Below the pieces are notes generated by a model. The model did not search any database. It was not told where the DNA came from and saw nothing but the letters and a program-made list of their open reading frames with translations. The translations under genes and the position numbers were made by a program. A stretch of DNA of 64,000 bases from G963677485 sp942492855 (GTDB taxonomy: Bacteria > Armatimonadota > HRBIN16), in NCBI GenBank assembly GCA_942492855.1, contig OW818647.1, positions 3,348,001 through 3,412,000 of the forward strand, given 5' to 3'. Shown here in pieces: positions 54,731 to 63,302 of the stretch. Each line of letters opens with the position of its first letter. The first letter of the stretch is position 1.

Positions 54731-56716
54731 CTACACCAGCAGCAGCACCTGGTAGGGTTCCAGTGTGATGGTGCCCTCGTAGCGCACACCGGACAGCATG
54801 TCGGTCATGGGTTTCGGCAGTGTGAGTTCCCCTGGCTTCGCCTCAATCTCCATCACACCCCACGCCTCTCCTGCTGCTCCAGAACGCGGCACCACCAGCA
54901 CGTTGGAGCTGGCCTCCGCCACGGGCTGCACGTTGATGGGCTCGCCCAGCATCTTCATGATGGTGACCAGGCTCTCGGGATCGGGCATGCAGCCCAGAAT
55001 GACCACACGCCCTTTGCCCATTGGCTTGACAGTCACCGCAGCCAGCCCTTCGGCGGGATACTCGGTGTAGTGGGCCAAAGCCTCAGCCCCGCGCAGCGAG
55101 AAGGCGTTGCACCATACATTTCCGGAGCCAGTGCGGCCGTCTGCCAGTTTGATGGCAACCGGCTGGCCCTCCGCCTGTATCTGCTGCTCGCAGTAGACGC
55201 CGCCCCATTCCTCAAGCACGCTGAACGGGCTGTCAGGGAACTTGCTGAGGTGCTGGTCGCGGATATCGCACATGGCGCCAGCGATCCAGGTGCCGCCATC
55301 TTCAATCCAGGTCTTCAAGCGTGCGGTGAGGCCGTCTTCGTCCAGCCACTGCATATATGGCGTGTAGACCATCTTATAACGGCTCAGGTCGGCTTCGCTG
55401 TCAATCACATCCGGCCGGAACTGCGCGCCTGTGAGCGGCAGGTAAACCTCTTTCACTATGCGCTCCTGCATGTTGGGGCCGTGAACCACCGGCAGAGCTT
55501 TGAAGTTGTTGTAGGCCAGGTTCGTGTAGTGGATTGCGAACCCGCTGTTGGTCAGCTTCGTTCCGTTGAGCAGCTCCGCGTTGGCCTTGAGCCCTTCGGA
55601 GACTTTCACGACCTCGTGCCAATACCATGGCTTCCGACCGTGGCTGTCCACCACATAACCGTGCATCTGCTCGTGACCAGCGCGGTGCTGACGCCACAAC
55701 CAGTAGCCGTTGTGTTCGCCGCCCATCATGTAGCTCATCCATGTGTTCATAGTGGTATAGCCGGCGATCTGGCGTGGGCACGCGATGATGGAGCCATTAA
55801 AGTTGGTGCATGTCTCCACATTCCAGTATGGCTGATCGGGCTTGATAGGCCGGATCAGGTCAAACCAGAAGGCGGCATCACGCACCGTGGGGCCGAAGTT
55901 ATAATGGTCATACATCACCACATCCAGCTTCTTGGCGACCTCGTGGTGGTCGAAACCAGGGATGCACATGACGTTTGTGCTGACCATTTTGGCATCGCAG
56001 GCGTGAAGGATGTCGGCCTGTGCCCAGGTGTATTCCACATAAGATTTATTGCCGAACTCGCTCCATGCCGCGATGAGGCTTGGGTTCTGCCAGACGTTCT
56101 TTTTGAGAGAAGGAATCTGCCCGAACGCCTGGTATTCCTGGCTCCAGAGGGTCAGGCACCAGGCCTCGTTCAATGCTTCAATGGTGCCATAGCGGTCGCG
56201 CAGAAAGTCGTGGAACAGACGCATGCAGGTGGGGCAGGCGCAAGATACACCCTCAGCAGCAAAGATTTCATTGTCAATCTGCCAACCAATGATCGCCGGA
56301 TCATCGGCGAACTCGTTCGCCATCTCAGCAGCGATCGTCTCCGATAGCCGGCGGTAGACCGGGTCATTCGGGCAGTAGTGGCGTCGGCCGCCATGATCCA
56401 AGCGAATGCCATCGGCGTTGACGTAGAGCACTTCTGGGTATCGCCGCACTGCCCAGATGGGTGGCGTGGCGGTAGGGGTACACATGATGGTGCCGATGCC
56501 GTTTGCTGCAAGCTTATCGACGATGTCGTGCAGCCAGCCGAAGTCGAACCGGCCCTCCTCGGGCTCCATGCGGCTCCAGGCGAACTCGCCGATGCGCATC
56601 AAGTTCATGCCCGCCTCTTTCATCAAGCGGATATCTTCGTCTTGCAGGCCCACCGGCCAATCCTCAGGGTAGTATGCGGCCCCAAAATAGGGGGGATGAA
56701 TATCTAGTTTCGTCAT
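54731..56716 (-). CDS. Beta-galactosidase (GH42)
   Basis: About 661 residues. GH42 start FGAAYYPEDWP; acid/base Glu in IGWQIDNEIFA; nucleophile Glu in QPYWNVETCTNF; a zinc-site Cys cluster (IMCTPT, VSCACPTC) as in GH42 trimers. C-terminal beta-galactosidase trimerisation and small domains complete the fold. Hydrolyses terminal galactose, cytoplasmic (no signal peptide). The ATG at 56716 has GGAG about 12 bases upstream; a TTG six codons earlier is an alternative. Located beside a secreted unknown protein on the opposite strand; the two may be coregulated from a shared intergenic region. Confidence 0.95.
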   Translation of the reverse strand: MTKLDIHPPYFGAAYYPEDWPVGLQDEDIRLMKEAGMNLMRIGEFAWSRMEPEEGRFDFGWLHDIVDKLAANGIGTIMCTPTATPPIWAVRRYPEVLYVNADGIRLDHGGRRHYCPNDPVYRRLSETIAAEMANEFADDPAIIGWQIDNEIFAAEGVSCACPTCMRLFHDFLRDRYGTIEALNEAWCLTLWSQEYQAFGQIPSLKKNVWQNPSLIAAWSEFGNKSYVEYTWAQADILHACDAKMVSTNVMCIPGFDHHEVAKKLDVVMYDHYNFGPTVRDAAFWFDLIRPIKPDQPYWNVETCTNFNGSIIACPRQIAGYTTMNTWMSYMMGGEHNGYWLWRQHRAGHEQMHGYVVDSHGRKPWYWHEVVKVSEGLKANAELLNGTKLTNSGFAIHYTNLAYNNFKALPVVHGPNMQERIVKEVYLPLTGAQFRPDVIDSEADLSRYKMVYTPYMQWLDEDGLTARLKTWIEDGGTWIAGAMCDIRDQHLSKFPDSPFSVLEEWGGVYCEQQIQAEGQPVAIKLADGRTGSGNVWCNAFSLRGAEALAHYTEYPAEGLAAVTVKPMGKGRVVILGCMPDPESLVTIMKMLGEPINVQPVAEASSNVLVVPRSGAAGEAWGVMEIEAKPGELTLPKPMTDMLSGVRYEGTITLEPYQVLLLV

Positions 56717-56909
56717 TTTTTTGACTTTCTCCAAAATAAAAATGCAGGGATCACCAGATCATGTTTCTAGGCGTGTGGCGGGAATTCCTGCTGTGCCAGA
56801 TAAGGCTAAAACAACTTGCCTGGCTCCATATATGCAGGTAGACTTAAGGCATGGGCAGCATGCTGTAAAGTGCGGGCTGCTATCGCAATATTAGCCAATG
56901 GAGAATGCC

Positions 56910-57863
56910 ATGTTTACACTGTTCTTTTTCGCAACCCTCTGCCTGATCGGGATGCTGTATGCCAGACCTGCCGTCGCAAAGCTGGTGGTCGACGAGGAGC
57001 CTTCGATAGGATCCGGTCATCCCGTGTGCCATGTGCTGATCTGCTGCAGGTCCACCAATCGGGGCATCAAGTTCCTGGTCAACGGACAGTGGAATCCTGC
57101 GCATGACTACGGAGACATCAACCAGGTTCGAGATATCATGCAGAAGATCAAGGATGTTGGTATCCGCACAGTGTCGATCGACATGACCAACGACTCGCAG
57201 TGGAACCAGTTCTGGGACGAATATAAGCCGATGGTGGACAACATCCAGCAGGTTTGCCGAGAGAAGCAGATGCAGTTCTTTCTGTTCATCGGAGCGGCCG
57301 GTGACATGGCGTTTTGGAACGAGAAGGCGAAATACACGCTCGAAAACTGGGCGAAGGACAAGACCTACCGGCGATACGGGAACGGCGATGACCGGCCGAT
57401 GCTGATCATATTCAACCCTGCTGAGATGTGGTGGCCCAGATATAACACGGCTCCCGCCGCCCACAAGACATATCTATCGAAGTTCCATATGGGCACCACG
57501 CAGGTCAACGACCCGATTCTGCCCGGCAAGTCGGACGGCTGGGGATACCGTAACTATTCACAGAGTGCTGACGGCAAGGTTCGGTTTGTGGCCCCCACCA
57601 GCGGAGTGGCACCCAGCGACCCGTGGAAGCACATCAGCGCAGAGCAGTGGCGTAAGCGGATCGCATGGGCGTTGAAAGCTGACCACTACATGGTATTCGG
57701 TTCGTACGACGATGTGTGCGACGGCATCAACTGGGGGATTGCTGACACCAGCGGCACCACCGTGGAATACAACAAATACCCCGATAACGAGCCGTACGTC
57801 TATTACAAGATACTTCAGGAGATGCTGGCCGATGCGGCCGCTCGGAGGAAGGGTGGCAGATAG
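56910..57863 (+). CDS. Secreted protein of unknown function, glycosidase-like barrel
   Basis: About 317 residues. Signal peptide MFTLFFFATLCLIGMLYARP, then AVA; the ATG at 56910 is preferred because GGAG lies six bases upstream (an ATG 12 bases earlier lacks one). The sequence has a barrel-like rhythm (IGIRTVSIDMTND-type strands; FFLFIGAAGDMAFW; RPMLIIFNPAEMWW) and a conserved C-terminal block (LKADHYMVFGSYDDVCDGIN then WGIADTSGTTVEYNKYP), reminiscent of GH71/GH99-like secreted enzymes, but I cannot name a family. The C-terminal block is duplicated at 59821-60028. Confidence 0.72.
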   Translation: MFTLFFFATLCLIGMLYARPAVAKLVVDEEPSIGSGHPVCHVLICCRSTNRGIKFLVNGQWNPAHDYGDINQVRDIMQKIKDVGIRTVSIDMTNDSQWNQFWDEYKPMVDNIQQVCREKQMQFFLFIGAAGDMAFWNEKAKYTLENWAKDKTYRRYGNGDDRPMLIIFNPAEMWWPRYNTAPAAHKTYLSKFHMGTTQVNDPILPGKSDGWGYRNYSQSADGKVRFVAPTSGVAPSDPWKHISAEQWRKRIAWALKADHYMVFGSYDDVCDGINWGIADTSGTTVEYNKYPDNEPYVYYKILQEMLADAAARRKGGR

Positions 57864-58113
57864 GTTGCCAGTGTGAACGGGTTCTGCAGAGCTCGATGCT
57901 AACCTCGTCACAGAGCGCGGATTTCACCATGTGTAGACTTCCATTTTGGGCGGTACACCAGGGTAGATACTCCCAGGAATCCGGCTGTAGTGCTTGATGG
58001 TGGTCACAATATCGATATACACAAGAGCGGTATTGCGTCCATGAGCGGGTAATATGATTCAACAGGGACCGAATTCATTGCCCAGGCAGATGGGTTTTAT
58101 GAAAGGATCAGGC

Positions 58114-59253
58114 ATGGTGGAAGACTCCCGACGGAACCCCTCATCGCCAGACTATCAATACTGGGAGAGACCAGAAGATATCCCCATAACAGGCTCAATA
58201 AGCGACGCAGCCGCACTAATTGACGCAGTTGTGGTTGATATCATGTTCAGTCAGCAGATTCCGTGCGGATCCCTTACGGTGACTAGAAATGGTCAAGTGG
58301 CGATTAATCGAGCTTATGGTTATATGGATAAAGAACGTACGAAACCGCTACCTACGCAAACACTATTTCGTATAGCAAGCCTTGACAAGATGGTGATACG
58401 CACAGCAATAGATCGGATGATCATAGAAGGTAAGGTGGTTCCAGGGACATCGGATGTTTTATCACGTGATCTATACATATTTAGGTCGCTTCAGAAGGCC
58501 GGTGTATTTGGATCAGAATTGAAGGATGCAGACCCGAGGTTATTCGATGTCACCATTGGGCAATTGGTCGATCATACGAGTGGTATCGCTATCTACTACC
58601 CAAGCATGAAGGAGGTAAGTGAATACTTTCATATAACGCGACTTCCGAACGCTATGGAGTTGTTAAGATTCTATGCATGCCGACCTCTCAAAGACAAACC
58701 AGGAACTCAAGTGGAATATAACAACACCGCTAACTGTATGCTGTGGTTGATCGCTCAATGGTTAGGCGGAGGTATGCTCAAAACACTCGGTGACTATGTG
58801 TATTCAGAAGCGGACACTACTGAATTCGGAGTTTCCAGAACTCGCCCCCAGGATAGGAGTTCAAAAGAGGTTTGGTATTCGACCGGGAGAACTGGCGAGA
58901 GCATATACCCTGAAGATAATGGAGCAATACTTCCTGTGACCGATGGCGGTATCACTTTTTACGATACGTGGATGATAGCCTCATCTGAAGCTCTTGCCCG
59001 TTATCTCAGCACCTGGTATATGGGGACGGGACGTCCGCTGATGGATGCTACAGGTAAACTGGCACAAGGTAATGACAACGGTATAGGCATTTATAAAGGT
59101 TCATGGGATGGAGTATTTACGATGATGTTTCAAAAGAGATGGACACTTAGTAACTGTGTGCTTCTGTTCAACCAGCGTGAAGAACGGCCTGGTGTCACTC
59201 AAGGTGAGTTATACCAGCCCCTCTATGATGTTATTGAGGAAATTGGCTGGTAA
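58114..59253 (+). CDS. Serine hydrolase of the beta-lactamase/DD-peptidase fold
   Basis: About 379 residues from the ATG at 58114, which has AAGGA six bases upstream; an upstream ATG at 58054 has none. SLDK (S-x-x-K) in FRIASLDKMV is the catalytic motif, and YNN in VEYNNTAN fits the YxN motif; the third motif is not clear. No signal peptide was seen, unusual for this family, so esterase or amidase activity inside the cell is as likely as wall-peptide cleavage. Resistance function should not be inferred. The gene is visibly AT-richer than its neighbours and sits next to mobile-element debris, suggesting recent acquisition. Confidence 0.8.
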   Translation: MVEDSRRNPSSPDYQYWERPEDIPITGSISDAAALIDAVVVDIMFSQQIPCGSLTVTRNGQVAINRAYGYMDKERTKPLPTQTLFRIASLDKMVIRTAIDRMIIEGKVVPGTSDVLSRDLYIFRSLQKAGVFGSELKDADPRLFDVTIGQLVDHTSGIAIYYPSMKEVSEYFHITRLPNAMELLRFYACRPLKDKPGTQVEYNNTANCMLWLIAQWLGGGMLKTLGDYVYSEADTTEFGVSRTRPQDRSSKEVWYSTGRTGESIYPEDNGAILPVTDGGITFYDTWMIASSEALARYLSTWYMGTGRPLMDATGKLAQGNDNGIGIYKGSWDGVFTMMFQKRWTLSNCVLLFNQREERPGVTQGELYQPLYDVIEEIGW

Positions 59254-59285
59254 ATGTGCTTAAGGATGCTTGTAAGTAACAGGCC

Positions 59286-59424
59286 GGGCGCCCCTTGTGG
59301 GCGCCCGTATTACCGGGGCGGTATGGGCATGGCGTGCCGTGCCCGAATCGCGGGCCCGAACAATATGTCAATCGTAGGGGCGACCGGCCGATCGCCCGAA
59401 TAGGGCCACCACAAGGGTGGCCCC
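59286..59424. repeat. Cluster of CTTGT-loop and GTAGGGGCG palindromes
   Basis: Units at 59286-59306 (GGGCGCCC-CTTGT-GGGCGCCC), 59374-59397 (GGGCGACC-type) and 59401-59424 (GGGCCACC-ACAAG-GGTGGCCC), with a further GGGCA...TGCCC hairpin near 59324-59344. They follow the serine hydrolase stop; no gene is present between 59254 and 59653. Confidence 0.8.
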
Positions 59425-59428
59425 TTGT

Positions 59429-60138
59429 ATCAGTTACAGTATGGGCTGCCGTGCAAGCACGGGCGGGTGCCTTCTTCTATATCGGATTTTTTCGATATCT
59501 ATCGAACCCGGCTCGGTGATCGAAGGTTCATTACTGATATCTGGGTATCCGGCTACGGTGGTATATAGCCATTAGTCACCGTTTACTGCCACCCATGTGC
59601 GGTATATGTATACCACTTGACTAGTTCGTGAGCATTGTCGTTGCTTTTGAGGTATGCCAATGATCACTCGGCAAGTGAAACAAAAGCTCCGTGGCTTGCT
59701 CATTGGTAATATTTACGCAGGATATGAGCCTGCCTGCCAAGGCTTAATGATGTTCTTGACCGGCCACCACCGCGGTGGTCATAGTGAACCATGGGAGCCG
59801 TTCAGTGTAGACCAATGGTGTCAACGGATCGCCTGGGCGTTGAAAGCCGACCACTACATGGTGTTTGGCTCGTATGACGATGTGTGCGACGGTATCAACT
59901 GGGGGATTGCTGACACCAGCGGAACCACGGTGGAGTATAACAAATACCCGGGTGATGAGCCGTATGTTTACTACAAGATACTTCAGGAGATGCTGGCTAA
60001 GACGGCAGCTCGGAGGAAGGGCCGGTAGGTTGCAGCTTGTGGTGGGTTTTCAGACCTCGGTGCCGCGACATAAATGTCTCGGCTATTGATCAACAAGCAC
60101 CCGCCCGTGCCTACCCGGCAGCCCATACTGTAACTGAT
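59429..60138. mobile_element. Inverted-repeat-bounded module carrying a truncated gene copy
   Basis: A 42-base sequence at 59429-59470 is repeated inverted at 60097-60138 with only three mismatches. The 626 bases between them contain the truncated copy of the 56910 gene (59654-60028) and non-coding DNA. The arrangement resembles a non-autonomous transposed segment or a relic of one; no transposase lies inside, but an IS110-type element begins just downstream. Target-site duplications were not identified. Confidence 0.6.
59654..60028 (+). pseudogene. Truncated copy of the 56910-type secreted protein gene
   Basis: Encodes about 124 residues; the last 70 or so match the C-terminus of the protein at 56910-57863 almost exactly (IAWALKADHYMVFGSYDD, then DGINWGIADTSG), with weaker similarity just before it (PWEPFSVDQW against PWKHISAEQW). 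The DNA differs mostly at synonymous positions, so the source was a diverged functional gene before truncation. The N-terminal signal peptide and barrel are missing. Flanked by the 42-base inverted repeat. Very unlikely to be functional. Confidence 0.75.
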
Positions 60139-60357
60139 GCGTTTCAGGTACATTAAGAACGCACATCTCTTGACAGCATCCCCGATCGGTCTTTGGTGCA
60201 TAATAGCCCGTCAACAAGCATGGGGCGGAAAGGTGGCTGATCAGCCAGATGGTGTCGCGCTCGGTGGCGAACCCGTGTGAACCCGATTACAAGATTTCAC
60301 GTATATGCCTTTCCGGCTCCGAGATGTGCTCATATTTCTATGTGTGAGGATCAAACA

Positions 60358-61796
60358 ATGGCACACCACTCTCAGAAAGACCTCTCACCTGTAGAGGCCC
60401 AGCCTCCTTCCCACTCCCTATCATTGCACCGCGTTCCTACCCCTCGGTTCTTAGCTCATTACCCGACAGAGGATCTCCATGTGATCCACCGCAATGCAGC
60501 GGGCATTGACCTAGCAGGACGCGGTTCACACTACATCGCTCTAGAGATCAGTGAGACAGAGCTTGAGGTCATAGAGGTGGGCGGAATGACGCCGGATATG
60601 ATCGCATGGGTTGCCTATCTCAAGTCACATAACGTGACTACAGTGGCGATGGAAGCAACTGGTGTCTACTGGATACCGGTGTCGATGCTCTGGAGAAGGC
60701 CGGCATCGAAGTATTTCTGGTGAACCCAAGCCATGCTAAGAATGTTCCTGGACGCCCGAAAGATGACAAGCTAGACGCACGTTGGTTACAGAAGCTGCAT
60801 AAATTTGGCTTGCTTGCGGCCTCGTTTCGCCCGAGCGAAGACATTCGCCCGTTGCTAGAACTCTGGCACCAACGAATTAAACAAGTGGAATTCTGCGGTG
60901 ATGCGGTCCGTCGCCAGCAGAGGGCTCTGGATATGATGAATCTGCGCCCGCACCAGTTAATAAGCGACCTGGATGGAGTGACAGGTCAGCGTATCGTGGA
61001 TGCGATCGTGGATGGAGAGCGTGATCCAGTCAAACTGGCGTCATATCGCGATCATCGTTGTCACTGCACCGATGAAGAACTGTACGCGGCTTTGACAGGG
61101 TATTACCAACCCCACCTGGTGTTTGCTCTCAAGATAGCCCGAAATGACCATCTTTTCCATCAGGCTCAAATCGCTCAGATCGATGCTCAGATATTACAGC
61201 ATCTTACTGCGATCATGCCTGAGAATGATGATGAGATCACAGAAGCTGTCAGCTTGGATACCCACCCAGTCAACCAGGGAAAACATCCACCGCCATTTAA
61301 TGCTGGTGCGATGGTGACACTGTTTCTGGGTGTAGACCCAACCAAGCTACCATGAATCGGCGGTCTCACAGCTCTGGGCCTTCTGTCTTTGTTAGGCTAC
61401 GACATGGACAAGTGGAAAACAGATCGACATTTCGGGTCATACCTTGGGCTTGCGCCGGTTCAGAAGATCAGCGGAGGTAAACAGCTATCGAGCCGTACCC
61501 GGCCTGGCATACATCCTGCGGCCGTTCTGTTTCTGCAGTCGGCCGTTGCGACTATACGTTCTGATAATGCTTACGGTGCTTTCTATAGACGCTTAGCGGC
61601 TCGCATTAGCAAACCCAAAGCTCTCTATGCCACGGCATACAAAATTGCTAGGATGTATTACCATCTGCTAAAAGACGGCCAGCAATACGTTGATCTTGGG
61701 GTTCAGGATTACGAAGCGAGGTCTCATGCTCATCAAGTCGCAGCCATGAGAAAGAGGGCCAAGAAGTTAGGTTTCGATCTGATCGAAGCCGTCTGA
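60358..61796 (+). pseudogene. IS110-family transposase, inactivated by frameshift and stop
   Basis: Reads as an IS110-type DEDD transposase: AGIDLAGRGSHYIAL (first Asp), TTVAMEATGVYW (Glu), PGRPKDDKLDARWLQKLH (Asp pair), and the C-terminal transposase domain (WKTDRHFGSYLGLAP, ISGGKQLSSRTRPGIHPAA). The frame is lost at about 60682-60684 (one base missing, in what should read IPVYDALEKAG) and again interrupted by TGA at 61353-61355, just before IGGLTALGLL. Start at the ATG at 60358 behind GAGGATC. Element ends are not clear; IS110 elements lack inverted repeats and encode a guide (bridge) RNA in a non-coding end, for which 60139-60357 or the 3' flank are candidates. Confidence 0.85.
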
Positions 61797-62171
61797 CCAT
61801 ATAATTTTCGATGCTCTCAAGCACAACTTAATCGGAGAAGTGCATATGCAGCTCCGACAGGCATTTTATACCCAATAGGTGGTAGGATAGCCGTATAAAG
61901 GTTACTTACAAGACCGCTAAAGCGGCCTGCGTGACATCGCTCCGTATCAGCCGTTTGGGGTGTTGAGGATTATATCGTTACAGTAGCCTGCATGCGTCGG
62001 CTTCACAAACATGGCGAAGCCCTGCAGCCTGCTTCAGCAGGCTTGGCCGGTCAATAGCCATGTGCTTTAGCGCGTGGTAGGGCAGGAGGCTAGTTGACTG
62101 ACCTCAATGCCGCTGCAGTGGCACGCAACTACGTGTAATAGCTAACGGTATGTACTAAAACTGAAAGCCGA
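61797..62171. other. Non-coding flank of the decayed IS110 element
   Basis: 375 bases, no open frame with coding character. Two hairpins lie close together: GGCTTC at 61999 opposed to GAAGCC at 62016-62021, and AGCCTGCT-TC-AGCAGGCT at 62026-62043. They may represent the 3' end of the element, its structured RNA, or terminators for the convergent methyltransferase gene. Confidence 0.55.
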
Positions 62172-63284
62172 CTATAGCCCGTGCTGCTGGCGGTAGAGCA
62201 CGCGCAGCTCGTCTAGGCTGACCCGCTTGCCGTCGCGAACGACAAACCAGAGGTGGTACCCGTTCAGACGCGGCGCGCTGACTAACGAGGCGTGTGCCGC
62301 TGCTTTATGAATGTCCAAGATCATATCGCCAAAGTCTAGCTTGGCTTGGTGCGTCAGTATGGCGCTGAGCTCGCAGTCTTCAAAGTAAACATCCTCGCCT
62401 TCGACAAGCAGTCCCGATGCCAATAGCTTCTGCATGCTGACGGGTACCGGTTTGATGTCGTAAGTCGCTTTGGCGACGTCATCGAGTTGCTCTACCACTG
62501 CATCCACACGCCGCTGACCCTGTTCGCAGTAGACCGGGCTGCTGTCTATCGAGATATACTTCCGCCCCATGCGTTTGGCCACCGCGGCGGTGGTCATGGT
62601 GCCGCCAAACGGGTCCAGCACAAGCTCTCCGATTCTGCTCGATATCGCGATCACTCGGGTGAGCAGCTCCTCGGGCTTCTGGGTGGTGTGCAGCTTATGC
62701 CCTTTGGCGTCTTTCAGGCGCTCGGTGTTTCGGCACACTGGGATGCGCCAGACCGAACCCATCTGCTTACGGATACCACGCCCATGTTCTTCAGATGTCA
62801 CTGTGTCGGTGTTGAGGTGTTTGCCCGTGTGGTAGTTGAAGGTCACTTTCGACTTGTCGCTCTTGCCGGCCCAGATCAGGGTTTCATGGCTGTTGGTCAG
62901 CCTTGAGCCGAGGAAATTCGGGGTGGGGTTCGTCTTATGCCAGACGACATCGTTGATGATCCAAAAACCCAACCGCTGCATGATGGCGCCGATGGAGTAG
63001 ATGCACTGCATCCCGCCGATCACCCAGATGGCTCCATTCGGGTTCAGTATCCGCCTGCATTCTGTGAGCCAAGCCTCGGTGAAGCGCTCGTAATCGGCCA
63101 AGTCGGTAAACTGGTTGTCCCAGGCGTCGTCGCAACCGTTGAAAGCACCCCCTTCAACGCGATGCAGAGTGCCTTCGACACGCATCCAGTATGGTGGATC
63201 GGCGAAAACCAGGTCTACGCTGTTGTCCTCAATGGCCTTCATCACCGTGAGGGTATCCTGGCAGATGATCTGGTTGACTAGCAA
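62172..63284 (-). CDS. DNA N6-adenine methyltransferase, CcrM/M.HinfI-like, with RAMA domain
   Basis: 370 residues. Catalytic DPPY near residue 31 comes before the S-adenosylmethionine motif (DPFGGTMTTAAVAKRMGRKY near 217), the order of beta-class methyltransferases; HTTQKPEELL is the family linker. The C-terminal 100 residues end in NGYHLWFVVRDGKRVSLDEL, closely matching the RAMA domain at the end of CcrM and HinfI-type enzymes, which recognise GANTC. GANTC specificity is inference. The start is a TTG at 63284; no ATG gives the conserved N-terminus. No nuclease is visible, but the window ends soon after. Beside an IS relic, so possibly acquired. Confidence 0.92.
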   Translation of the reverse strand: MLVNQIICQDTLTVMKAIEDNSVDLVFADPPYWMRVEGTLHRVEGGAFNGCDDAWDNQFTDLADYERFTEAWLTECRRILNPNGAIWVIGGMQCIYSIGAIMQRLGFWIINDVVWHKTNPTPNFLGSRLTNSHETLIWAGKSDKSKVTFNYHTGKHLNTDTVTSEEHGRGIRKQMGSVWRIPVCRNTERLKDAKGHKLHTTQKPEELLTRVIAISSRIGELVLDPFGGTMTTAAVAKRMGRKYISIDSSPVYCEQGQRRVDAVVEQLDDVAKATYDIKPVPVSMQKLLASGLLVEGEDVYFEDCELSAILTHQAKLDFGDMILDIHKAAAHASLVSAPRLNGYHLWFVVRDGKRVSLDELRVLYRQQHGL

Positions 63285-63302
63285 AGAGGCTGCATCCTCA
63301 CG

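Noticed and set aside
54713..56347. Long plus-strand open frame of 544 codons
   Set aside because: It is antisense to the well-supported GH42 gene, with no family motifs; a shadow of high-GC codon use.
58114..59253. Antibiotic-resistance beta-lactamase
   Set aside because: SxxK alone is shared by esterases and DD-peptidases; there is no signal peptide and the third motif is unclear.
61353..61355. TGA recoding in the transposase
   Set aside because: Other genes in the window end with TGA and the same transposase gene also has a frameshift, so decay is simpler.
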